From assembly GCA_014084085.1 (NCBI GenBank), contig NPFB01000184.1, positions 17,154 through 58,105 on the forward strand: DNA of 40,952 nucleotides, in the 5' to 3' direction. Source of the stretch: Hondaea fermentalgiana. Its lineage: Eukaryota > Sar > Bigyra > Thraustochytrida > Thraustochytriidae. Position 1 is the stretch's first letter. Every line of letters starts with the position of its first letter. Below the pieces are notes generated by a model. That model was given only the letters and a program-made list of their open reading frames with translations, was not told the DNA's origin and did no database searches. Both the position numbers and the translations under genes were made by a program. This document shows, piece by piece, positions 16,593 through 25,562 of this stretch.

Positions 16593-18224
16593 ATGGGGTT
16601 TCAAGAAGTCTTTGTTCTGCAAATCGCGCCCGTCCTGGGCGTCATCACCACGGAGCTCTTGTACTTGGGCCCCATGTATGCTATGCTCAAGGCACGCAAA
16701 AAGCGTGATCTTGGCAGCCTCAACCCGGTCCTCTTTGCCGTGACCGCACCCCAAGCGCTCCAGTGGACCGTCTACGGCGCCATGATCGGCAACATCTACT
16801 TGGTGCTGGGCTCCATTGCAGGCATTATCATTGGGGTATTCTATCTAATCACTTGCGCTCGCCTGTGCACGTCCGACACGCAAGTGAGGCGCATGGAGAC
16901 CATCTTTGTCGTGCAGTTTTCCGTCACTGCCGCTCTTGTCGTCCTCGGGCTCTTTGCCCCATCAGCAGGAGCAGAAGCCGCAGGCATGTACAGCATGATC
17001 TCCTCGCTTGCCCTCTACACGACGCCGCTTGTCGACCTTCGTCGCATGATTGCTGCGCGAGACGCCTCGTCCATCAATCGTGGTTTCCTCGCCATGCAGA
17101 TTCTCAGCGGATTTCTCTGGACCCTGTACTCGTTCTTTGATTTTGACGTCTTTGTGCTCACACCGAGTCTCGTGGGCCTTGTTTTTGGCCTCGCGCAGCT
17201 CTTCTTGGTCATTCTCTTTCGAGGAAACGCGACGTTGATGCCTGAAATGGAGTCGAGCGACGTCGAGGCCTTTGGAGTGCGCAAGGAAGAACAAGCGGCG
17301 GATGCATTGCCTGGACAACAAGAGATGGGCCCCATCGGCGGATGCTACAGTCCTCCAACTTGCTATCGTCTCAACCGCGAGGAATCTGCGCCTCTGCAAG
17401 TGCCTACCTCGACCGATGCTACGCAACAAGTTGCTCTCGAAAATGCGCTGCCAATGAGCACGCCTGAACACTGTGCGCCGCAGCCCGAGACCATGTCGTT
17501 GGAGCGAATTGCAGCTCCATTGGCATCCTTTCCAGAGCACACCGAGGCTACACCTGCAGCGCTCAGCGTGCCAATGGCCAGCGCGCATGTAGGAACAACG
17601 CCCGGACAAAGTGCATGCACAGAACCTGCGAGCCATGGAGCAATGTCTACGGAATGCGAGGTTGCCTCGATGACCTTGCCCGATCCGCAGGCTTCGTTCA
17701 CTACGGGCGCTGCCTTCCCGCAAACGACCAACGAGCGTTTTGGTCGCCAGAGGGTCTTGCTTCGAGCTGCGAGCAGCCACATTGCGACGGCAACACCGAC
17801 GCCCGCGACACGATTTCGCAGCAGCGACCTCGGAATCATGCCATTGCGTCCGCGTGCCATGTCTTTGTCGCCTTCACACCAGGGAGATCGCGTTGAAGGC
17901 TACGCGCCTGCGTCTCTTGAGGCGGCCTTTCATCCTCACGAGCAAGAGTATCAGGTGGCGCGTGTTGCGACACCCGGTCTGCACGAAGGTGAAGTAGCGC
18001 CCGAGGCCGTAGCCGTGGCTTCCCCCATGTGCCATGAGGCTGCGAACGAGGTCTTTGTTGGTGCCGCCGAGAGCATGGCCCCTGCCGAGATCCCTTTGCT
18101 CTCTCCTTGTCCCAGTGGTGGCGAGCACATCCAGACCACGGTTGAGACCAACGACGATGACGATTATGAGGAGATGATTGATGCCAAGGCCATTAGCTTT
18201 ACTGGTGCAGACCAAGGCGAGTAG
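16593..18224 (+). CDS. SWEET sugar transporter 1 of 5, with very long C-terminal tail
   Basis: The product has 543 residues from the ATG at 16593 (MGFQEVFVLQIAP); an in-frame TTG at 16548 is unlikely as a start. Residues 1-210 form the SWEET core of seven membrane spans in two MtN3 units: IAPVLGVITTELLYLGPMYA, GSLNPVLFAVTAPQ, a span near 70-90, one near 104-121, LYTTPLVDLRRM with RDASSINRGFLAMQ (157-169), LWTLYSFFDFDVFV and PSLVGLVFGLAQLFL. SWEETs move sugars down their gradient across plasma or vacuolar membranes; the sugar cannot be read. The tail of about 330 residues is rich in Ala, Pro, Thr and Glu, is probably disordered and cytosolic, and carries GCYSPPTCYR soon after the last span. 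This is the first gene of the array and the only one with such a tail. Confidence 0.93.
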   Translation: MGFQEVFVLQIAPVLGVITTELLYLGPMYAMLKARKKRDLGSLNPVLFAVTAPQALQWTVYGAMIGNIYLVLGSIAGIIIGVFYLITCARLCTSDTQVRRMETIFVVQFSVTAALVVLGLFAPSAGAEAAGMYSMISSLALYTTPLVDLRRMIAARDASSINRGFLAMQILSGFLWTLYSFFDFDVFVLTPSLVGLVFGLAQLFLVILFRGNATLMPEMESSDVEAFGVRKEEQAADALPGQQEMGPIGGCYSPPTCYRLNREESAPLQVPTSTDATQQVALENALPMSTPEHCAPQPETMSLERIAAPLASFPEHTEATPAALSVPMASAHVGTTPGQSACTEPASHGAMSTECEVASMTLPDPQASFTTGAAFPQTTNERFGRQRVLLRAASSHIATATPTPATRFRSSDLGIMPLRPRAMSLSPSHQGDRVEGYAPASLEAAFHPHEQEYQVARVATPGLHEGEVAPEAVAVASPMCHEAANEVFVGAAESMAPAEIPLLSPCPSGGEHIQTTVETNDDDDYEEMIDAKAISFTGADQGE

Positions 18225-18425
18225 TTCGTTAGTTAGATTTTGATGAGACCAAGGCAAGAGACAAAAAGTCCTCCTCGCAAGTGCCTCCTCGCTTGGATGA
18301 GTAAAAATTAAAACACACCCAGTTTGTATTGTATTTGAGCGCTTCGCTGGCTAATCGTGAATGTAGGCAGGCGGGACCGAGGCGAGTCGTTCGTTCATTG
18401 AATTCCTATGAGACCAAGGTAAGGG
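18211..18425. repeat. Diverged 165-bp-offset duplication of the SWEET 1 3' end
   Basis: ACCAAGGCGAGTAGTTCGTT followed by GAGACCAAGGCAAG (from 18211) is echoed by ACCGAGGCGAGTCGTTCGTT followed by GAGACCAAGGTAAG (from 18376). Both blocks keep the same offset of 165 bp. The first copy includes the SWEET 1 stop codon. Confidence 0.6.
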
Positions 18426-19745
18426 CGAAAATTCCTTGCCGCTCATTTAAGCACACCCCACTTGAATAAGGCTGCCCCACGATCGATGCAAGCCGCAACC
18501 GGAAGCGATTCGCCAACATTTCGACTTCTATCGCGCAAACGCAGCAGGAACAGTGCAGCCTCTGAGCTCGTAGCCGGCGCTGCATTCTTCTTTTTCTTCA
18601 TCAAGGTTCTTCCAAGGCGCCCGAGTTCTCATCATCCCCGTTCCCCTTCCCTTTCTCTCTTGGCAGTGACATGGCGTAGCGAGCGACGTCACGTGCGGAT
18701 CTAGCGGCACGCGCGCGCCGTGATCTTTGCAACCTGGTCGTTTATTCGGAGCCACCCCACCCCCTCCCTCATCGTTTCCTATAGAGAAGGAGGCGGGCGT
18801 GGCCTTCACGTCCACAGACCTGGTGTCGTCTACCAGCTTGAACGTGTCGCCGGCAGCGGCCGTTTGCAGACCGCGATTTCCTCTAGGCGAAGCCAAGACT
18901 TGTGTCTGCGTCTGCGCTTGCTCGATTTGCTCGATGGCTTTGCTCTCCCCAGGCTTGCACCTGCGCGGCTCCTGACGAGTGAAGAGCAGGGCCGCGGCAT
19001 CCGAGGTCGAATCTTCCATCTTCCATACATTACTGACAGTAAGTGAGAAGAGGGACTCCTCGTGCGCGTCGAGGCAAAGCCGATCTGATCTTTTCCGAGA
19101 TAGAACCGGCAGCAACGCGGTGCCGAGCAAGCAAATACGAGCAGAGGATGCAGGAACTGTGGCGGTTTGGCTTGGCACGTGCGTCGCGCTTGGCCTGCGA
19201 CGGAAACGCCGCCTCGACGGGCGTCGCACCGGCTGGCTGGCAAAGCAGCCGAAAGTGAAATTGCGGTGGCATGTAGCCAGCCAGCCAGCCAGCCAGGTGC
19301 CTCGTTCTGCGAACACGGTTCTCGGGCCGCATGAAGGTGTGTCAAGGGAAGTGAGTCGAGGGCTGGTGGGCCTGTTTGCTCGCTTCGACGTCGCACACTG
19401 CTCGCGGCACTGCGCAAACGGCAGCAATATCCAATCTCGGCTGAATCGAGTTTGTCGACCGACGCTGCATAGCACTGTGAACCTCTAAACGACACACAAG
19501 CAGAATCGAAGGCGAGTAAATCGTGGCAAGATTGGATTTTTCTCCCTCAGACTTGTTCGCAGCCTCAAGAAGGACGCTTGGGCATTGCCATCATCGATCG
19601 CCACCCGAAGAGGGACGATTACCATTGCTTGCCGCCGCACGCATTTCTCTTACGCTTGAACCAGGACCAACAACTTGATCTGCTTTGCACAATCTCATAA
19701 GCACATACAAGGGCGACGTTGTTGCGTCAATTACAAGGGAGAATC
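18225..19745. promoter_or_regulatory. Intergenic region between SWEET 1 and SWEET 2
   Basis: 1.5 kb holding the SWEET 1 3' untranslated region, a diverged duplication of it (listed separately), GCCA repeats at about 19271-19294 and the upstream region of SWEET 2. Open frames of up to about 300 codons exist on the minus strand, but none shows a domain or composition that I can support. Confidence 0.4.
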
Positions 19746-20681
19746 ATGAGCGAGGGCAGCAGCTACTTTGCGACGCAGGTCGCGCCCGTGGCAGGGCTCG
19801 TCGTCACCGAGCTCTTGCACTTTGGCCCTATGTATGCTGTTCTGGAGGCGCGCAGAAACGGCCGTCTCGGATCGCTTGACCCGGTGCTCTTTGCCATGAC
19901 GGTGCCACAAGCCGCCACGTGGTGCCTCTACGGCGCGCTCATCGATGACTATCATTATGTACTTGGTTCGATCGGAGGCGTCGTGCTTGGCGTTTTCTAT
20001 CTCATGACGGTTCTTCAATTGGGGCCAACGCAGACCCAATGTCGTCGCATGGAGGTTTTTCTGCTCGTGCAATTGGTCTGCATCGCTGCAATCATAATCA
20101 TGAGCTTTTTCAACAAGGAGGCGGCGCTCGTGGCAGGCGGCGTAGCTAGTTTGGCAACGTCCTTTTCGTTGTATGCGACACCCTTTCTCAACTTGCGCAC
20201 CATGGTTGCGAACAAGGATGCCTCATCGATTAATCGTGGATTTCTGTCCATGCAAATTCTCTCGGGCACCATGTGGAGCGCGTACTCGATCTTTGAGTTT
20301 GACCTTTGGGTCCTCATTCCGAGTCTCGTATGCTTGGGCTTTGGCATCGTGCAGCTTGGCCTCGTGTTGCTGTATAAGAAACCCCGCTCGTCTTTTCTGG
20401 CGGACGAGACACGAAGCGGGCTCAACATCTGCGGCCTCGAGCCTTGCGCCATTCCGCTTCTCCTCAAGGACTGCTGTCTCCCTGTGCGCGTCACTCGCTC
20501 TCCGCAACGAGGCTCATTTTTTGAGGAGGCCAGACGCGCTGTGGAAATTGATCTTGGCTCGATGCCAGGACCGGCGCCGGGGATGCCGCATCCTGTAGAG
20601 ACCATGCACGCTAGCCCGGTCTTTGCGACGTCGCCTGCAACGAACTCCACGCAAGAGCAGCGTCCAATTGTCATCCTCTAA
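19746..20681 (+). CDS. SWEET sugar transporter 2 of 5
   Basis: The product has 311 residues from the ATG at 19746 (MSEGSSYFATQVAPVAG); an in-frame TTG 27 bases upstream is not needed. The seven-span core covers about residues 10-215: VAPVAGLVVTELLHFGPMYA, RLGSLDPVLFAMTVPQAATW, a span ending GVFYLMTVLQL, MEVFLLVQLVCIAAIIIMSF, LYATPFLNLRTM, KDASSINRGFLSMQ and LVCLGFGIVQLGLVLLY. The pair LYATPF and SSINRGF carries the Pro and Asn residues expected at the transport path of SWEETs. The cytosolic tail is short, with several cysteines (CGLEPC, KDCC). It shares with its neighbours the block R.GSLDPVLF.MT.PQ, which shows recent common descent. Confidence 0.94.
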   Translation: MSEGSSYFATQVAPVAGLVVTELLHFGPMYAVLEARRNGRLGSLDPVLFAMTVPQAATWCLYGALIDDYHYVLGSIGGVVLGVFYLMTVLQLGPTQTQCRRMEVFLLVQLVCIAAIIIMSFFNKEAALVAGGVASLATSFSLYATPFLNLRTMVANKDASSINRGFLSMQILSGTMWSAYSIFEFDLWVLIPSLVCLGFGIVQLGLVLLYKKPRSSFLADETRSGLNICGLEPCAIPLLLKDCCLPVRVTRSPQRGSFFEEARRAVEIDLGSMPGPAPGMPHPVETMHASPVFATSPATNSTQEQRPIVIL

Positions 20682-22073
20682 GACTCGGCTCACGTAAAGA
20701 CAAGTGTTATACAGTGAAACAAACCAATACAAGCATTTATTCTCAACGTTTGCTGGCTGTTTGCGCTTGTTTCTTTCGAGAACGATCAGTGAAGCCAAGA
20801 GTCGAGGGAAGTTCACGCTGTATGATTGATGAGTCATCGTAAAGCATACACAAGTTAGATCGCTGAGACTACCCACTCCTTTTTTGTGTTTAAACAGTCA
20901 GCAAATTGTTGCAATTGGCTATTTTTGATTGGTTGGGCCTTTGGAAGAGCAAAGTTCTTGTTTGCAAGTAGGCCAGATTGATGGAAATGAGCAAAGAATG
21001 CATGACATAATTGAGACGAATAAAAGGGGAAACACTTATTTTTGAGTGGGCAGCTCAGATGTCATAGAACGAGCAGGGGAGTCAACCGATAATGACGGGT
21101 TGAAAGAACGAGAAGCAGCCAGCGAACTTTTCTACAGGAAAGAAACTGCCCGCTTTGTCAACCGGTCTGAACGGTACTTAGGCGGTCATTATTTTTTCCT
21201 TTTCAAGCATGCATGCAGCTCGAAAAAATCAACACTCATTCTTGAGGAAGATCCACCAGCAAGTCTAAAAGAATGCTTGATCGTTAATTTGGGGCAGAGA
21301 GGAGTGCGACACAGACTCGGCAATTCATGCTGCGTCGCCCACGCGCGCGGCCGCGGCCGGCGCGCGGTGCACGTATGCAACGCGTTGTTTAATGGCGATC
21401 CAGTCGTGCTCCGTCAGCCGCAGCCAGTCCCCACCCAGGTTCCCCGCGGCGAACGAACCTTTCTTCCCTGCTTCCTTGCGCGTTCTGCCGCGGCCAAGTC
21501 TTTTCACGGCCGCGCAGTTTTGCCACGCCTTCTCCCCAGGCTCTTCCCTTCTCCCGCGCTGCCTCGCTCGCTCGCTCGCTCGCTCGCTCACCCGCCGCTT
21601 TTGCCGCTTCTCAAGAGTAAAGAAAGAAATGTAGTATGCAGCAGGCCTAGCTTTCATCTCCATTCCCGGCCCACGATGGTCCGCCAGGTCGGTCGATCCA
21701 GCGATCCAACGACCCGTCGACCCGTCCTCGCCCCTCGCCCTCCTCTGTCACGCCTGCTGACCAGTTACACGCCGTCGTTCCTGCGCAGCGTTTCGCCGCC
21801 GCGGCCTTTCCCTGCCCGCGCCACTTCCTTGCCGGCCAAACCGGCGAGACTGCGGCGCCGTGCATGGGTCCAGAGTGCCGCGCGGGAACCCGGGGCGCGC
21901 GCTCTCTTCGCCCGGCCCCGGCCTTTGGCGCTCTTGGAACTTGCGCGCGCGAGGGGTGCACCGTAGACCCATTCGTCCCACTGAGCCCCCGGCCCGAAGG
22001 CGCCCGCGGAGCCAGCGCCTCGCGCCTCACGCGTACGTGCCCACGCGGCGCAGCGAGCCGCCCGCTCCTCGAG

Positions 22074-22173
22074 NNNNNNNNNNNNNNNNNNNNNNNNNNN
22101 NNNNNNNNNNNNNNNNNNNNNNNNNNNNNNNNNNNNNNNNNNNNNNNNNNNNNNNNNNNNNNNNNNNNNNNNN
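22074..22173. other. Assembly gap of exactly 100 N
   Basis: A run of 100 N, the conventional filler for a gap of unknown size. The flanks are GC-rich and repetitive (CTCCTCGAG before, CCCCCCC then CCTCTTTCCT repeats after), which explains a failed assembly. True distance between SWEET 2 and SWEET 3 is therefore unknown. Confidence 0.98.
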
Positions 22174-22430
22174 CCCCCCCCGTTCCCCTTCCTCTTTCCT
22201 CTTCCTCTTTCCTCTTCCCTTCTCCCCAAACCCAGTGGAGATGGAGAGAGAGCACCTGCGCATCGAAAAGTTGGATCGAACGAGCAAACGAGCAAGCAAC
22301 CTGCCTGGCTGCCTGACTGGCTCACTCACCGTCACTGGCTGCCATCGATTGAGTCGCGTCCATCGTGGCCGTGCGAGCAAACACAAACCGGGTCGCGAGC
22401 AAAACCCCAACGAGCCAACCCAAAACAGAA

Positions 22431-22510
22431 CAAGGCAAGACAAGGCAAGACAAGGCAAGGCAAGGCAAGGCAAGGCAAGGCAAGGCAAGGCAAGGCAAGG
22501 CAAGGCAGGG
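22431..22510. repeat. (CAAGG/CAAGA)n pentanucleotide repeat in the SWEET 3 leader
   Basis: About 16 pentamer units, CAAGGCAAGA turning into pure CAAGG, ending some 60 bp before the SWEET 3 ATG. It yields CLALP-type periodic peptides on the minus strand, which are artefacts. It would lie in the promoter or 5' untranslated region. Confidence 0.92.
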
Positions 22511-22571
22511 CAAGAGGAGAAAGCCCCAAGGCGCAAAGGAGAGACACAACAAACGTAGTTAGCAAGCAACG

Positions 22572-23597
22572 ATGAGCGGCGCCGATGTATTCGTGAGCCA
22601 AGTCGCGCCCGTGGCAGGTGTCATCATCACCGAGCTCCTCGTGCTCGGACCCATGTATGCGGTGCTCGAGGCGCGCAGAAATGGCCGTCTCGGCTCGCTC
22701 GACCCGGTGCTCTTCTCCATGACGCTGCCCCAGTCGGTCATCTGGGTGGTCTACGGCGCTCTCCTCAACAACATTTACTACTTTCTTGGGTCCATCGGCG
22801 GCGTCTTTGTCGGCGTCTTTTACCTCATGACCGTCATGCAACTCGCCCCCAGCAAGTCGCAGTGCCGCAAGATGGAGGTTTTTCTCTTTGTGCAAATCTT
22901 CGTGATTTCCATCATCGGTGTTGTTGGCTTCTACGACAAAGAGGTGGCAACTCAGGCGGCGGGACTCGACAGCATGCTGTCATCCATCTCGCTGTACGCG
23001 ACGCCCTTCTTGAACCTCCGTAACATGGTCATCAACAAGGATGCCTCGTCCATCAACCGCGGCTTCCTCTTCATGCAGCTCGTGTCTGGCGCCATGTGGA
23101 CCTCGTACACCTTTTTTGAATTCGACATTTGGGTCCTCGTCCCGAGTCTCATGGGCCTCTTCTTTGGCATCGTGCAGCTCAGCCTCGTCGTGGTCTACCG
23201 CAAGCCGCGTAGCCAATTTCCGGCCGGGGCCCAGGACATGCCGCTCATGAACGCCGTCGAGGGCTGCTACCGGCCCCCGATTTGCTACCGCTCCAAGAGC
23301 TCCGAGTCCATGACGGCCACGGAGACACCGGCCTCTGTGACGGAGCCCGCTGCTGCTGGTGCTCCTGATGCTCCTGCTGCTGCCGCGGGACCTCTCGGAG
23401 AAGATGCCGCCGAGGCCATTTCCAAGGCCGAGATTAGCGTGCCCCAGGAGTATTTCGAGGCCCCGACCGCCCCGGAGATGCCCTCGTTTTCGACGCCTCT
23501 CGAGATGAACGCGCCCTCCTCCACCGCCGCCGCAAACGACCACGTCGCCGCCCCGCCTGCCTCGGGCGACTTTTCGCGCAGCCTCGACCTCGTTTAA
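22572..23597 (+). CDS. SWEET sugar transporter 3 of 5
   Basis: The product has 341 residues from the ATG at 22572 (MSGADVFVSQVAPVAGVIIT). The seven-span core runs to about residue 215, with RLGSLDPVLFSMTLPQSVIW, LGSIGGVFVGVFYLMTVMQL, MEVFLFVQIFVISIIGVVGF, LYATPFLNLRNM, KDASSINRGFLFMQ, MWTSYTFFEFDIWVLVP and GIVQLSLVVVY. The tail of about 125 residues begins with a GCYRPPICYR motif, also present in SWEET 1, and continues as an Ala/Pro/Glu-rich, probably disordered segment. It is most like SWEET 2 in the core. A pentamer repeat precedes the start. Sugar specificity is not evident. Confidence 0.95.
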   Translation: MSGADVFVSQVAPVAGVIITELLVLGPMYAVLEARRNGRLGSLDPVLFSMTLPQSVIWVVYGALLNNIYYFLGSIGGVFVGVFYLMTVMQLAPSKSQCRKMEVFLFVQIFVISIIGVVGFYDKEVATQAAGLDSMLSSISLYATPFLNLRNMVINKDASSINRGFLFMQLVSGAMWTSYTFFEFDIWVLVPSLMGLFFGIVQLSLVVVYRKPRSQFPAGAQDMPLMNAVEGCYRPPICYRSKSSESMTATETPASVTEPAAAGAPDAPAAAAGPLGEDAAEAISKAEISVPQEYFEAPTAPEMPSFSTPLEMNAPSSTAAANDHVAAPPASGDFSRSLDLV

Positions 23598-23952
23598 GAA
23601 GCTCTCGTTCCTGAGCGCTCTGTACAATTTGACTTGACAAAATAATACTAACTGTAAATGAAAAACACTTGTATGTGACCTTCTATTCCATTGTGCCATC
23701 CATCATCCCTTGTGTGGGATGTACTACCTTCCCCCCACAGCCTTTTCGTCTGCCTGCCCTCCAACGGACCCACCTCTCAAGCAGCTCTCAAGCAGCCAGC
23801 TTCTCCTTTGGGCCCGCCGCGCTTTCCCCGGCCGGGTCATCCTCGGCTCGGGTCGCAAGCAAACTCTGGCAGACCGCGCCGTGACCGGCTACGTGCCCGC
23901 GTTCAAGAGCTCCGAGCCACCGGCCCCAGCGGTGCGGCCGCCTCCCGCCCAG

Positions 23953-23982
23953 GCAAGCAAGCAAGCAAGCAAGCAAGCAAGC
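23953..23982. repeat. (GCAA)n tetranucleotide repeat
   Basis: Seven GCAA/AAGC units followed by GCGAGCGAGG. The same AAGC/GAGC unit occurs in the leader of the NEL gene and, on the other strand, beside bL20m. Confidence 0.9.
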
Positions 23983-24970
23983 GAGCGAGGTAGCAAGCAG
24001 CCACCAATGACCATTTCTCCACGCGCGGCCTGCCTGCCGTCGCCGACGCGGCGAGCTAGCCAGCTTCCCTCGTCGAGCCAGGCTCGGCTCGGTCAGGACC
24101 TAGCATAACAGCAAGGAAAGGAGAGAGGGCAGGCGGCGGCTTTTCTGGCCCCTGACGCCGCCGCCCCGCCGCTGTGGGGCCTGCCTCCCTCCCCCTCCCT
24201 CTGCCAGCAAAGGCCCCCCCTTTCGCTCTCTCTTTCCGCGGCCCCGTTGATTCCCTTGCGCCTGCTTCTGTCTGCTTTTGCTTTTGCTTTTGCTTCTTCC
24301 ACGCGGCGCGGCGCGGCGGCTTGAAGTCGCCAGCGCCGCGCCGCGTGCACACGCTCGGCCGGGTCCGTTGGCCGCCGCAGTTTGGTAATGCAGCCAGCCA
24401 GGTGGCCAGCGCCGGAGTGAGAAAGGCACGGATAGGAGCAAGGAGAAGGCGGAAGGGAGGAGGGAGGGACGGAGATCGATCTCGGGCGGCACGCGCCTTC
24501 GCGGCCGTGTCGCACGCAGCGCCAGTATGGCGGCGACGGCGCGACGGGTGCCGTCCTTTTCCCGGTCAGGTCGGCCGGACGTGCAGGCAAGGCAGGTACT
24601 GGCGCGTGTGCTGGCTGGCGGCGAAGGGAGTAACCTTGTGCTCACAGGTCTCCGCGCGCAGTTCCGCCACCCACCGTGCACAGGCGCCGCGTCGGTCGCG
24701 CGTAACCCTGCGCCATACACCGGGCCCCACAGCGTTCCCCGCGGTGCCCAACACTGGCCCCAGGCAGGCGCAGCCTCCGCCCGCCCGCCCGTCCTCCCGG
24801 CCTTCGCCCAATCGATCTCCGTCGATCGCCCGGTCGATCTCGCTTCGGTCGCACCTTGCGCCTGCCGCGGCCGGCCAGCGCGAGAGGAGAACCCGCCGGG
24901 TGCGCTGCTCTGCTCTGCTCTGCAGCGCTCGCCAGCCAGGCAGCCAGCTGGACATGCAGGCAGAACAGCG

Positions 24971-25020
24971 CCTCCCTCCCTCCCTCCCTCCCTCCCTCCC
25001 TCCCTCCGCCCTCCCTCCCT
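24971..25020. repeat. (CCCT)n tetranucleotide repeat
   Basis: About twelve CTCC units with one GCC interruption. It is the complement type of the GGGA tract at 14051-14082 and is C-rich on this strand. Confidence 0.9.
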
Positions 25021-25360
25021 TTTCAAAAGTTCAAAATTCAAATTCGAGTTCCAACGCCTCGCGCCGCGCGACAGACGCGCAAGGCAAGCAAGGCCAGGCC
25101 AGGCCAGGCCAGGCAGGGCGAGAGACCAGGGAAGCGCGCGGCGGCCGCGGCACGCGCGGCGGCTGGCGAGAGAGCGAGAGCGGCGGAGGAAGCCGCGGGC
25201 TCGCGCAGGCAGAACCGCGCGGGAAGAGCAGCCCCGGACGCACGGCCCGCGCTGCGTGCGAGGCGGGCGAGAAGGTAACCGCGCGGAACTCGGCGTCTCG
25301 TCCGCGCCTCGGGCCGCCTCGCCGCGCACGGCCACTGGTCCGAGGGAGCCAGCAAGCACG

Positions 25361-25416
25361 CAAAGCAAAGCCAAGCCAAGCAAAGCAAAGCAAAGCAAAG
25401 CAAAGCCAAGCAAAGC
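25361..25416. repeat. (CAAAG/CCAAG)n pentanucleotide repeat upstream of SWEET 4
   Basis: Eleven or so pentamer units, CAAAG mixed with CCAAG, ending about 150 bp before the SWEET 4 start. It is similar in unit length and strand sense to the CAAGG repeat upstream of SWEET 3. Confidence 0.9.
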
Positions 25417-25562
25417 CGAGACTGAGCTAGCGAGCGAGCAAGTGTCCGAGCCCGCGCCGCGCAGGCCTGGGCTCGCCACGCTAGCGCCCGCCCTGACGTC
25501 AAAACAAAGCACCACCAAAGAGCAAACCCTCGAGGCCCAAAGGCGAAAAAGATAGAGGCGCC

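Larger units (their letters stand above)
20682..22571. other. Intergenic region between SWEET 2 and SWEET 3, with assembly gap
   Basis: 1.9 kb. The first part (to about 21300) is AT-richer and holds the SWEET 2 3' end. The rest is GC-rich, with a GCTC repeat at 21562-21589, a 100-N gap and a CAAGG pentamer repeat before the SWEET 3 start. Frames that cross the gap are meaningless. No gene can be supported, though sequence missing in the gap could hold one. Confidence 0.45.
23598..25562. promoter_or_regulatory. GC-rich intergenic region between SWEET 3 and SWEET 4
   Basis: Almost 2 kb of GC-rich, repeat-laden DNA. It has (GCAA)n at 23953-23982, TTTTGC repeats near 24271-24296, GCTCT repeats near 24906-24922, (CCCT)n at 24971-25020, CCAGG repeats near 25093-25115 and (CAAAG)n before SWEET 4. 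Open frames of 300-500 codons occur on both strands at once, which is the effect of GC-rich composition; none has a recognisable domain. Confidence 0.5.

Noticed and set aside
18528..19019. A minus-strand frame of about 163 codons from an ATG at 19019
   Set aside because: Its composition is more protein-like than neighbouring frames, but I see no domain and no splice or promoter support, so I do not list it as a gene.
21046..21966. A 306-codon plus-strand frame between SWEET 2 and SWEET 3
   Set aside because: It starts with GTG, changes composition abruptly and consists mostly of Arg/Pro/Ser-rich sequence from GC-rich repeats.
22322..22569. Minus-strand frames with CLALP repeats
   Set aside because: They are translations of the CAAGG pentamer repeat.
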